The notes beneath the pieces are model-generated. The model saw only the letters and a list, made by a program, of their open reading frames with translations, was not told the origin of the DNA and made no database searches. The position numbers were made by a program, and so were the translations under genes. A stretch of 64,000 nucleotides of DNA from Halohasta salina (GTDB lineage: Archaea > Halobacteriota > Halobacteria > Halobacteriales > Haloferacaceae), in NCBI RefSeq assembly GCF_024178165.1, contig NZ_JAMZIE010000002.1, positions 310,001-374,000 of the forward strand, given 5' to 3'. Each line of letters opens with the position of its first letter. Positions within the stretch are counted from its first letter, which is position 1. Below are positions 1 to 8,006 of the stretch, one piece after another.

Positions 1-917
1 CTGACTCCGAGGAGACGGTTCGCTGTCCGGAATGCGGGGGGAACCTCACCACCGACACCGAACGCGGTGAGACGGTGTGTGCAGACTGTGGGCTCGTCGT
101 CGAGGAGGACGAGATAGATCACGGTCCCGAGTGGCGCGCCTTCGACAGCGCCGAGAAGGACCAAAAGTCCCGTGTCGGCGCGCCGACGACGAAAATGATG
201 CACGACAAGGGGCTGAGTACGAACATCGGCTGGCAGGACCGGGATGCCTACGGCAAATCGCTCTCGTCGCGGCAACGCCAGAAGATGCAGCGGCTGCGCA
301 CGTGGAACGAGCGGTTCCGCACCCGGGACAGCAAGGAGCGCAACCTCAAACAGGCCCTCGGCGAGATCGACCGGATGGCCTCGGCGTTGGGACTGCCGGA
401 CAACGTCCGGGAGACCGCCTCGGTCATCTATCGCCGGGCACTGAGCGAAGACCTCCTGCCGGGTCGGTCGATCGAGGGGGTATCGACCGCCTCGCTGTAC
501 GCCGCGGCACGGCAGGCCGGCACCCCGCGGAGCCTCGACGAGCTGACGGGTATCTCGCGGGTCGACAAAGACGAGATCGCCCGCACCTACCGGTATATCG
601 CCCGCGAGCTCTCCCTCGAAATCAAGCCCGCGGATCCCGAACAGTACGTCCCGCGGTTCGCCTCGGATCTCGATCTGAGCGACGAGGCCGAACGCCGAGC
701 CCGCGAGCTGCTGGGGACCGCCAAGGCACAAGGCGTCCACAGCGGCAAATCGCCGGTGGGGCTGGCCGCGGCGGCCATCTACGCCGCCTCGCTGTTGACC
801 AACCAGAAGGTGACCCAGAGCCAGGTCAGCGAGGTCGCCAACATCTCCGAGGTCACGATCCGCAACCGCTACCACGAACTGCTCGAAGCCGACCAGCAGA
901 CCCAGTCGGTCGCCTGA
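1..917 (+). CDS. tfb: Transcription initiation factor IIB (TFB), 5'-truncated by window edge
   Basis: The frame is open from base 3, so the start lies outside the window. TFB bridges TATA-bound TBP and RNA polymerase during archaeal initiation. An N-terminal zinc ribbon is visible as CPEC (bases 24-35) and CADC (bases 78-89), followed by the B-reader/linker with the basic stretch around base 270. Two cyclin-like repeats fill roughly bases 340-610 and 640-900, and the end carries the usual HTH-type helix (VTIRNRY). Haloarchaea carry several TFB paralogues that pair with different TBPs; which paralogue this is cannot be told from sequence alone. Family assignment is very secure. Confidence 0.96.
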   Translation, partial: DSEETVRCPECGGNLTTDTERGETVCADCGLVVEEDEIDHGPEWRAFDSAEKDQKSRVGAPTTKMMHDKGLSTNIGWQDRDAYGKSLSSRQRQKMQRLRTWNERFRTRDSKERNLKQALGEIDRMASALGLPDNVRETASVIYRRALSEDLLPGRSIEGVSTASLYAAARQAGTPRSLDELTGISRVDKDEIARTYRYIARELSLEIKPADPEQYVPRFASDLDLSDEAERRARELLGTAKAQGVHSGKSPVGLAAAAIYAASLLTNQKVTQSQVSEVANISEVTIRNRYHELLEADQQTQSVA

Positions 918-934
918 CGCGGGTTTCGTTTCTG

Positions 935-2290
935 TTAGCCCGTCGACCCGTCCGATACGGCGAAGCTAATCCCGAACCCGTCGAGGGGTGGCTCCGGGGC
1001 TTCCCGCTCTGAGAACTCCGCTTCGAGGAAGCCGACCTGCACGAAGACGTCCTGTTCCAGTCGTTCGGTTAGCTCGTCGTCGAACCGCTGAGCGAGATCC
1101 GGCGGCGTCGGGAAATCACGCGGGATCCCGACCAGTACGTTTACCTTTGGTTCGTTGCCGAGCAGTACGTCGACCGGTTCGTAGTCGACCGTGACATCGA
1201 CCAACTCGACACCCTCGATGTCGGCCTCGTCGAAGGCCGCCTGCAGTTCGGCCTGTGTCTGCTGTTCGAACGTCTGGGTGTGGTAAGTCGCGACGGTCAC
1301 TGTGGCAAGCACCAGCGACAACACCGCGATGCCAGTCGCGACGACCACGATGCGGGAGGCGACCGCCCGCCTGATCGACTCGCCCTCGATAGTGTCGGCT
1401 GGTCGGAACCCCGCAGCGTAGAACAGCACGAGCGCCGAGAGGTTGATCGCCAAGAGGTTAACAGCCACAAGCACGCCTGCGGCGATGGCCGCGCCTACCA
1501 CGCCGAAGGCGATGCCGAGTCCAGCGGTCGCGGCCGGCGGTATCAGTGCGACCGCAATGGCGACACCGACCAGCGTCGACCCCGAGCCGCGCATGATGCT
1601 GATCGCGCCTGCCAACCCCGAACCGAGGGCGAGAAACAGCGACAGGAAGTTCGGACTCGTTCGCTCGGTGATCTGAGGGATCGAGAGAATGTCGAGGGCC
1701 GGCGGAATTAGCACCGTCTGCTGGAGCAGCCAGCCCATGATCGCCGCCGTCAGGATCGCAGCAAGTAGTCCCGTGATCTGCAGTCGCACGCCACGCGATC
1801 GCATCGGCTGGTCGGCGAGGACCGCCCCGACGCTGGCGGAGATGGCCGGCCCCATTAACGGGGCGACCACCATCGCGCCGATGATCGTCGCCGCCGAATC
1901 CAGCAAGAGGCCGGTCGTGGCGATGATTGTACTCAACACGAGAAACGCGAAGAACGTCGAGTTTGCCGGGGCGAGTTCCTCGGCCCGTGTGGTCAGCTCC
2001 TCCCGGGAAATTCGGAGCCCCGGGAAGCGGTCGACCAGCGCCGCGAGCCGCTGGGAGACGACCGTCTCGGTCGGCAGGACGATCGTGTAGACGTCCTCGC
2101 GGATGCCTGCCTCGCGAAGTCGGTCGAGGATCGGCTCGACGCCGCTCGCTGGGACGGGAAACTGGACCATCGCCTCGAAATCGCCGCGGCCGACCTCCTC
2201 GAACAGCGCATAGTCGACGCCCTGCTCGTCGAGCGATTCGAGGACGCGCGCTCGTGTTCCCTCCGGGACGAGTAGTTGAACGAGACGCAT
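935..2290 (-). CDS. DUF389 / TIGR00341 family membrane protein
   Basis: 451 residues. The first ~110 residues form a soluble domain, then about six hydrophobic helices (roughly residues 110-330), including the Gly/Ala/Pro-rich stretches IGAMVVAPLMGP and VALIPPAATAGLG that typify DUF389 proteins. A soluble acidic C-terminal part of ~110 residues follows. The family is widespread in archaea and bacteria, is integral to the membrane, and has no settled function. The chosen ATG gives MRLVQLLVPEG, which matches the usual family start. It is convergent with tfb, only 17 bases apart, so the two probably share a termination zone. Confidence 0.9.
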   Translation of the reverse strand: MRLVQLLVPEGTRARVLESLDEQGVDYALFEEVGRGDFEAMVQFPVPASGVEPILDRLREAGIREDVYTIVLPTETVVSQRLAALVDRFPGLRISREELTTRAEELAPANSTFFAFLVLSTIIATTGLLLDSAATIIGAMVVAPLMGPAISASVGAVLADQPMRSRGVRLQITGLLAAILTAAIMGWLLQQTVLIPPALDILSIPQITERTSPNFLSLFLALGSGLAGAISIMRGSGSTLVGVAIAVALIPPAATAGLGIAFGVVGAAIAAGVLVAVNLLAINLSALVLFYAAGFRPADTIEGESIRRAVASRIVVVATGIAVLSLVLATVTVATYHTQTFEQQTQAELQAAFDEADIEGVELVDVTVDYEPVDVLLGNEPKVNVLVGIPRDFPTPPDLAQRFDDELTERLEQDVFVQVGFLEAEFSEREAPEPPLDGFGISFAVSDGSTG

Positions 2291-2448
2291 ACGAACGGTA
2301 CGTCGACAGTCGGTATAACGTGGCTATGCTCCCGATCCGGACGATTCATTCCATCCGGAGCCACCGGTTGGCCCGGGTGACTACAGGCGATACTGACCGA
2401 GAAACACGGCATCCCGTTTTTACTATCCATCTGTGCTTGCACGCAGCT

Positions 2449-2919
2449 ATGGATGTCAACTTCGATGGACCGTCCGGAACGATCCGGATCGTCGCCGCGC
2501 TACTGGTGGGGCTCGGCACGATGGGCTACGGTGCCTACAGTTACACGGCCCAATCGTCGGCACTGGCGTCGCCGGAGACGGTCGATGCGACCATCGAGTC
2601 GACATCGGTCGAGACCATAGACAAGCGGCACGGCACGGCGTATGCGCCCCAGGCGAGCTTCGAGTACAGCTACCAGGGGGACTCCTACACGTCTTCGAAC
2701 GTGTATCCGGGGCCGCTCTCGAAGGATTTCGGCAGCAAAGCCGACGCTATGGCGCAACTTGACGGCTACGAGACCGGCGATACCGTCACCGCCTACATCC
2801 CGTCGGACAGTCCCGGCAACGCGTTTCTCAAACACGAGCGTAGCAACAAGCCGTTGTTCGTGATCGGCTTCGGTGGGATCCTCACAGTTGGCACACTGCT
2901 CTCCGTGTTCCGTAGTTAG
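2449..2919 (+). CDS. DUF3592-type membrane protein
   Basis: 156 residues from the ATG at 2449. A longer in-frame reading exists upstream, but it runs antisense through the DUF389 gene and has no coding character. Two membrane helices flank an extracytoplasmic domain: residues ~12-32 and the last ~20 residues. The middle part (TYAPQASFEYSYQGDSY-like, then a YPGPLS motif and a GDTVTAYIPSD motif) is the typical DUF3592 pattern. The function is unknown; family members are predicted membrane-anchored beta-domain proteins. It is divergent from DUF389, with an AT-rich promoter-like stretch (GTTTTTACTATCC) about 30 bases before the start. Confidence 0.8.
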   Translation: MDVNFDGPSGTIRIVAALLVGLGTMGYGAYSYTAQSSALASPETVDATIESTSVETIDKRHGTAYAPQASFEYSYQGDSYTSSNVYPGPLSKDFGSKADAMAQLDGYETGDTVTAYIPSDSPGNAFLKHERSNKPLFVIGFGGILTVGTLLSVFRS

Positions 2920-2940
2920 GTCAGCGTCGTCCAGTGCTCG

Positions 2941-4089
2941 TCACGTCTGTCGGTCGTCGCGGTCGGATCCGTCGTCACCGAGTTCGGGTGCGTCGGCGTG
3001 GGTGGAGACGGTATCACTCTCGTTGGTGTCGGGCTCTCGTGGTCTACCATCACCGTCTCGCGGATCGCCCGCGGCTGTTCTCTCGGGAGATTCTCGGACG
3101 ACCATCTCGACGAGGAGTTTCGTCACGCCGAGGACGATCGGGCCGACAAAGAGGCCGACGAAGCCAAAGAGGGCGATCCCGCCGAAGATGCCGAGGATTG
3201 TCAACACGGGGCTGAGTTGCGCGCCGCGTCGCATCACCATCGGCCGGAGAACGTTGTCGACCGTGCTGATGACGACCGCACCGAAGACGGCCAGCGCGAC
3301 GGCGGCCACGGGTCGACCGACGACGAGGAAGTAGACCGACGCCGGAAGCCAGATGATCGAGGCCCCGACCAGCGGCAGCAGGGCCGCGACGAACGTCACG
3401 ACCGTCCAGAAGACGACGTTCTGGAGTCCGACCAACACGAACGCGATCCCGAGCAGCACCGCCTGTACGCCGGCGACGGCCACCGTCCCGACCAGCGAGT
3501 TGTAGAGCAACAGGCTGGTCTCGTCGATCAGATCCTCCCTGATCTCGGGGTCCAGCGGCAGCACGGTACGGAGCCACGCCGCCGCCCGATCACCGTCTTT
3601 CAGCAGATAGTAGACGACGAAGAACATGACGGTGATCCCGATGAACAGTTCGGGAAGCCCGCCGACGATGCTGAAGACGTTGCCGACGACGCCGCGCGCG
3701 CCTGACGAGATCGCCCCGGACAGCGTCTCCTGAAGGTCCATAACGTTGATCTGGATACCGAAGCGGTCGGCGATCAGATCGTCGACCCGAAAGACGACCT
3801 CGGGGTCGAACCCGGTGATGAGTCGGCGCGTCTGGGCGGCGGCGACGCCCAGCACCACGAGTACCGGGAGCACGATCGCAAACAACCCGATGGTGATCGA
3901 AATCCCCGCCGAGAGGCTCGACGGCAGTCGACGCGAGAGCCGACGATCCAGCGGCGCGAGCACGTAGGCGAGGATCACCGCGACGAGAATCCAGTTGAGA
4001 AACGGGAGAACGATCAGCGCCGAGACCGCGCCGGCGAGCAGGCCAATGACGAGCAGAAACCGCCAGGAACGTGTCGCGTCAGTGCTCAT
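2941..4089 (-). CDS. AI-2E family (UPF0118) transporter
   Basis: 382 residues from the ATG at 4089; an alternative start at 4125 would add 12 residues. The layout is that of the AI-2E/PerM superfamily: two N-terminal helices, a soluble amphipathic segment (~residues 75-160), then a run of about five helices ending near residue 335. The conserved PLVGASIIWLP segment and a hydrophilic acidic tail of ~50 residues are visible. Members export diverse small molecules or ions; the AI-2 link is historical and not predicted here. It converges with the DUF3592 gene. Confidence 0.85.
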   Translation of the reverse strand: MSTDATRSWRFLLVIGLLAGAVSALIVLPFLNWILVAVILAYVLAPLDRRLSRRLPSSLSAGISITIGLFAIVLPVLVVLGVAAAQTRRLITGFDPEVVFRVDDLIADRFGIQINVMDLQETLSGAISSGARGVVGNVFSIVGGLPELFIGITVMFFVVYYLLKDGDRAAAWLRTVLPLDPEIREDLIDETSLLLYNSLVGTVAVAGVQAVLLGIAFVLVGLQNVVFWTVVTFVAALLPLVGASIIWLPASVYFLVVGRPVAAVALAVFGAVVISTVDNVLRPMVMRRGAQLSPVLTILGIFGGIALFGFVGLFVGPIVLGVTKLLVEMVVRESPERTAAGDPRDGDGRPREPDTNESDTVSTHADAPELGDDGSDRDDRQT

Positions 4090-4176
4090 GGACACGCAAT
4101 CGAGTCGGAGCCGGAAGGTGACCATTGGCGTCCGTGTCGACTGTCACCCAGCGGAACAAAAGGGAACGACGGCAGC

Positions 4177-4587
4177 CTACGCCCGCGTGCCGACCGATTC
4201 GGTGAGTTCCCGGCGGTCTTTCAACCACGAGCCAAGTGCGCCCCCGAGCGCACCGGGGACGGCGTGGAACGCGAGCATGAGGACGCCGAAGCCGAGGACG
4301 CCGAGCGAGAGGACCACACCACCGAACAGCAGGGTCGTGACCGTAGCGACCGCGAGCACGACGAGCGAGCCGAAGACGGTCGCAAGCCCGCCGTGGATCG
4401 CACCCGAACCGATCTTGCCGCCGACCACGTATCCAGCTGCGAGGCCACCGAGAATCCAGATCACACCCCAGTAGCTGACCACGGTGGTGGCCGTCGACCC
4501 CGTGTACAGGAGGCCGCTGATGACCCCGAGGGCGAGCGTTACAACGAAACCGCTGAGGACGGCCGACCAGTTAATCTTCATAATCAA
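4177..4587 (-). CDS. DUF5518-like small membrane protein
   Basis: 136 residues with four predicted membrane helices rich in Gly, Val and Ala. The sequence starts MIMKINWSAVLSGF and contains GGLAAGYVVGGKIGSGAIHGGLAT, a pattern I recognise from the haloarchaeal DUF5518 family. The last part is a short charged tail (KDRRELTES). The function is unknown. The start could be either of two Met codons two residues apart. The upstream side holds the AT-rich stretch TAATCAATTGTTACT, a likely promoter shared with the short frame on the other strand. Confidence 0.75.
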   Translation of the reverse strand: MIMKINWSAVLSGFVVTLALGVISGLLYTGSTATTVVSYWGVIWILGGLAAGYVVGGKIGSGAIHGGLATVFGSLVVLAVATVTTLLFGGVVLSLGVLGFGVLMLAFHAVPGALGGALGSWLKDRRELTESVGTRA

Positions 4588-4595
4588 TTGTTACT

Positions 4596-4799
4596 ATGCT
4601 GGCTGCGGTATTAACTGTCGTTTCACGGTCGACGGAGTATCCCGCTGGCCGGACTCGGTCCAGCAGTCGTGACCGACGCCCGGACCGTGTCGTCGACGAA
4701 CTCAAACCGTACGATCCCCAACTTCTGGAGACGAATCTGTCGACCGACAATGAAGAAAAACTCCGCGAGGAGTTCGCTGCCGACGGACTGCGTGCCTAA
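4596..4799 (+). pseudogene. Short open frame, possible remnant or small acidic protein
   Basis: A 67-codon frame lies between two divergent real genes. Its last 40 codons read like a genuine acidic haloarchaeal protein tail (VVDELKPYDPQLLE, then NEEKLREEFAADGLRA), whereas the first 25 codons do not. Third-position GC is lower than in neighbouring genes. It may be the end of a degraded gene or an independent small protein with an unrecognised start. I do not recognise a family and would not rely on the start. Confidence 0.3.
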
Positions 4800-4846
4800 T
4801 CGCGTCGACAAACAGGTTTGAATACCGACCCGTCGTTCTCCGCCGT

Positions 4847-5326
4847 ATGGAGACGACCCGGCATTTCACGTCGACCGTTTATATCGTCAACGACGGAGCC
4901 ACCGCGCTCCACCACCACGACCGCCTCGGTATTCGGATTCCACCGGGGGGCCACGTCGACCGCGACGAACTCCCCCACGAGGCCGGCATCCGCGAAGTGC
5001 GGGAAGAAACCGGGCTCGAACCGCGTCTCCTGCGGGAGACCGCGGCCATCGACGCCCCGGCCGGCGAGGTGCTGCCGCAGCCCGCTCACATGATGCTGTA
5101 CGATATCAACGTCCATCCCGACGGGACGGTGGGCCACCAGCACATCGATCACGTCTACTTTGCGGCCGTCGACAGTCGCGGGGTCGACCCCGACGACGGC
5201 GAGGCCGGCGCGGAGGTCTGGGAGTGGTACACCCCCGCGGAGCTACGGGCCAGCGAGATCGATTCGGATACGGTCGACATCGGCTGTGAGGCGATCGCGG
5301 CGGTCGGCGATCACGACGGCTGGTGA
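4847..5326 (+). CDS. NUDIX hydrolase
   Basis: 159 residues. The full Nudix box GX5EX7REUXEEXGU is present at residues 35-57: Gly35, Glu41, then REVREETGL (49-57). These residues bind the divalent metals used to hydrolyse a nucleoside diphosphate linked to another moiety. The substrate cannot be predicted. The region after the box (APAGEVLPQPAHMMLYDINV, then HQHIDHVYFAA) resembles Nudix enzymes acting on nucleotides or sugar nucleotides. It stands alone, 25 bases before the convergent membrane gene. Confidence 0.92.
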   Translation: METTRHFTSTVYIVNDGATALHHHDRLGIRIPPGGHVDRDELPHEAGIREVREETGLEPRLLRETAAIDAPAGEVLPQPAHMMLYDINVHPDGTVGHQHIDHVYFAAVDSRGVDPDDGEAGAEVWEWYTPAELRASEIDSDTVDIGCEAIAAVGDHDGW

Positions 5327-5351
5327 GGAACAGGGGCCGCCTGTCGACTCG

Positions 5352-5735
5352 TCAGTTGACAACGGTGCCGGCGTCCGGGGCCGGCGGCGCGCGCAGGTAC
5401 CGCACGACGGCGGCGACGAGCCCGACCCCGAACGCGGCCACCATACTCGAGACGACACCGACGCCGGCGACGCCGAGGGCGACGACGGCCACGAGGAAGC
5501 CGACGCCGAAGCCGGCAACCGAACCCGCGAGGCGGCGTCGACGGCTCGGGACGCCGTCACCCAGCCCGTAGGAGACGGCCGCCGCGACCAGTGCCCCGGC
5601 CACGATGCCCGCGGGCAGGCCGACGAACAGTGAGAACTCGATCCACGCGCCGACGAGTTCGGTCACGGTCACGCCCACCACGAGGAAGGCGGCGATACCG
5701 GCTGCAAACGCGTATCCGAGTGTTTTGAGTGTCAT
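5352..5735 (-). CDS. Small hypothetical membrane protein (four helices)
   Basis: 127 residues, almost entirely hydrophobic apart from a basic patch (SRRRRL) in the middle and a short tail. Four helices are apparent, arranged as two Gly/Ala/Val-rich hairpins. I do not recognise a named family; similar short proteins are common in haloarchaea. The start at 5735 is supported by a TATA-like TGTATATATCC on the minus strand about 30 bases upstream. Confidence 0.7.
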   Translation of the reverse strand: MTLKTLGYAFAAGIAAFLVVGVTVTELVGAWIEFSLFVGLPAGIVAGALVAAAVSYGLGDGVPSRRRRLAGSVAGFGVGFLVAVVALGVAGVGVVSSMVAAFGVGLVAAVVRYLRAPPAPDAGTVVN

Positions 5736-5812
5736 TGCGTCTCGATAGAGAGTACGACCTGTGAGGATATATACACCGCACCCATTTATTACGCCGTTAG
5801 AACAGCTACAGA

Positions 5813-6958
5813 TTACTCACAGAGCGACCGGATGTACTGGCCGACGTGGTCGTCCATCCGGCGTTTGTAGCCGGCCTGCCGGGCCAGTCGGTCGAGTTCG
5901 CGGCTGACGTAGCTGCCGTACTGGACGGCCTTTTTGTCCGTCGACGCCACGCCCTCGGGCAGCACGTCTTTCCGCCGCGCAAATCGCCGCAGGGCGATTT
6001 TGCGCTCCTCAGCGGTCGCCAACAGTTCGCCGGGCAGCCGGAGCGCGGCGTCGACCACCCGATCCTGCAGGAAGGGGGTCACCGGGTCGACGCCGACGGC
6101 CTGCAGGCCACAGACGTCGCGTTCGAGTTGGGCGGGTAGCGAATCGATGGTCTCGCTGACCGCAGTACGGACGGTGTCGGCCGCGACGCGGTGGTCCTCT
6201 GCGGGGTCGACCACCTTCGAATACCCACCAAAGAGTTCGTCCGCACCCTGTCCGAGCGCCAGTCGGTCGTAGCCGTCCTCGTGGACACGCTCAGCGACGA
6301 GCAGCAGCGGCAGTGCGATCGAAACGTCCATCGGATTAGTCCGGTCGATGGCCGCAGCAACGCGCGGGACGGCCTCCCGAAGCGTCTCGTGATCGAGTTC
6401 GATGACGATGAGGTCGTCGCTGCGACCCATCGCGGCCGCTGCCTCGCGGGCGGCGGCGATGTCGTGGCTCCCCTCGAAGCCGATTACGTACAAGGGCGCA
6501 GTAGGGAGTCCGGCAGCGACGAGCGCGGAGTCGACGCCCCCCGAGAAGGCGACCGCAGTATCGCCCGGCCGACCGTCCGTATCGAGTCCCAACGCGCCGG
6601 TGAGCGCGTCGTCGACCGCCCGTTGGGCCGGTTCGGGCTCGTCGACCGCCGGCTCGGGGAGCGCGAGCCGCTGGCTGTCGCCGGCGGCGGTCCGCACGGT
6701 TCCCGGCGGGACGGCCACCGGCTCGTCAAGGTCACTGGGGGCGAACGCCCACGCGCCCGCCGCGGTCGGATCGTCGGCGTCGGCCTCGGTGTAGACGGGC
6801 TGTCGACCCAGCACGTCGCGGACGACACGGCCGTCGACCACGCCGCCGAACCCGCCCATGTCGGTCGGGCCGCGGCCGCTCGCGCCGGGAAGGGGGTCGG
6901 CAGCGTCGAACGCGCTTCGAACCACCGACGGGCTCGCGCCACGGAGCGGCTCTGTCAT
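5813..6958 (-). CDS. Asparagine synthase C-terminal-type ATP pyrophosphatase, glutaminase-less
   Basis: 381 residues. The PP-loop SGGVDS (residues 139-144) and the downstream LGQGADELFGGYSK motif identify the AsnB C-terminal synthetase domain, which adenylates a carboxylate and displaces AMP with an amine. The first ~130 residues correspond to a shortened amidotransferase domain: there is no Cys2 nucleophile (the protein starts MTEPLRG), so glutamine hydrolysis is not expected and the enzyme would use free ammonia or another amine. It overlaps the upstream PHP gene by four bases (ATGA), implying translational coupling. The true product could be asparagine or something else. Confidence 0.85.
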   Translation of the reverse strand: MTEPLRGASPSVVRSAFDAADPLPGASGRGPTDMGGFGGVVDGRVVRDVLGRQPVYTEADADDPTAAGAWAFAPSDLDEPVAVPPGTVRTAAGDSQRLALPEPAVDEPEPAQRAVDDALTGALGLDTDGRPGDTAVAFSGGVDSALVAAGLPTAPLYVIGFEGSHDIAAAREAAAAMGRSDDLIVIELDHETLREAVPRVAAAIDRTNPMDVSIALPLLLVAERVHEDGYDRLALGQGADELFGGYSKVVDPAEDHRVAADTVRTAVSETIDSLPAQLERDVCGLQAVGVDPVTPFLQDRVVDAALRLPGELLATAEERKIALRRFARRKDVLPEGVASTDKKAVQYGSYVSRELDRLARQAGYKRRMDDHVGQYIRSLCE

Positions 6959-7641
6959 TCAAACAACTCCGCGATCGCCCGCTGCACGCGTCGTTTCGCG
7001 CCGCCACCGAACTGCCGGAGGCTGACGGTCCATGGCGTCCGCTGGCCGATGACACTGGTGCGGCCGTGGCGGATCGCTTCGAGGATCGCCTCGGGAGTAC
7101 GGTCGTCCGCGCCGACCTCGGTGATCGCCTGGCCGACCAACTCGGAAATGTGAGCGTCGCTCCCAGCAGTCATCGGCAGCCCGTGTTCGATGGCGAACCG
7201 CTCGGCCTGTCGGTTCGACCGCCCTGTAAAGAGTCGGGAGTTGTACACTTCGATGGCGTCGGCGCTCGCCAACTGGTCGCCGGTGACGTGCGGGGCGACG
7301 CCGTGGCGGGACTTCTGGAAGGGGTGTGGAATCACGGCGATCCCACCCTGTTCGTGGATGCGTTCGAGCGTCTCGTCGTAGGAGAGGCCGGGCGGTATCA
7401 GTTCCTCGATGCCGAAGGCGAGAATGTGGCCCGCGGCGCTGGAGACCTCCATCCCGACGATGCCGATCAGGCCGTGATCGGCCGCCTGCTCGGCCGCGGC
7501 GATCGAGGCGTCGATCTCGTCGTGGTCGGTGACCGCCAGCGCGTCGAGTCCCACGGCTGCCGCCTGTTCCAACAGCAACTCGACCGGATCGCGGCCGTCG
7601 TGGGAGAGCGCCGAATGGGAGTGGAGCTCAACCGTTAACAC
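6955..7641 (-). CDS. PHP-domain phosphoesterase
   Basis: 228 residues. The N-terminal ELHSHSALSHDGRDP motif supplies metal-binding His residues, followed by AVTDHDEID and the IPHPF motif, all typical of the PHP superfamily (PolIII alpha N-terminus, HisK phosphatases). A PHP-associated segment with AGSDAH closes the metal site. These enzymes hydrolyse phosphate esters, for example of RNA ends, nucleotides or histidinol phosphate; the substrate here is not known. It is first in a two-gene unit with the asparagine-synthase-like gene, overlapping by four bases. Confidence 0.88.
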   Translation of the reverse strand: MLTVELHSHSALSHDGRDPVELLLEQAAAVGLDALAVTDHDEIDASIAAAEQAADHGLIGIVGMEVSSAAGHILAFGIEELIPPGLSYDETLERIHEQGGIAVIPHPFQKSRHGVAPHVTGDQLASADAIEVYNSRLFTGRSNRQAERFAIEHGLPMTAGSDAHISELVGQAITEVGADDRTPEAILEAIRHGRTSVIGQRTPWTVSLRQFGGGAKRRVQRAIAELFE

Positions 7642-7676
7642 GGTCGACTACAGTGAGAGGTCACTAATAAAGCCAC

Positions 7677-7883
7677 TCAGTCGTGGGCGGGGTCGGGCTC
7701 CTTGCGGAAGCTCGGGACGATCGTCAGCACCGTCACCAGCGCCGCGAGCACGACCGCACCGCCGTAGATGACCGGCAGTGGATCGCCCGCGGCAATGCCG
7801 TGTTGGATCTCGGATGCGATGAGGACTGCGCCGATAACTGCGAGGGCGATTCCTGCCCCGCCCCATTTGATGTACTCGTTCAT
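7677..7883 (-). CDS. Small two-helix membrane protein
   Basis: 68 residues from the ATG at 7883; an upstream in-frame Met would add nine residues of poor character. Two membrane helices (residues ~7-24 and ~35-55) are separated by a short polar loop, with a charged tail ending in EPDPAHD. No family is recognised and no function can be given. It ends 35 bases from the PHP gene start and is divergent from purL. Confidence 0.65.
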   Translation of the reverse strand: MNEYIKWGGAGIALAVIGAVLIASEIQHGIAAGDPLPVIYGGAVVLAALVTVLTIVPSFRKEPDPAHD

Positions 7884-8006
7884 AGCCGACTGTATGCGGG
7901 GTGTGTTCAAAAGAGCTATCGGATTCCAACCGGCGCTCGCCGCTCCAGAGGCGACAGTCGGTCACATGGAAAGAGATTAAGCCGGCGCTTTTGAAGGGTC
8001 ACTCGA

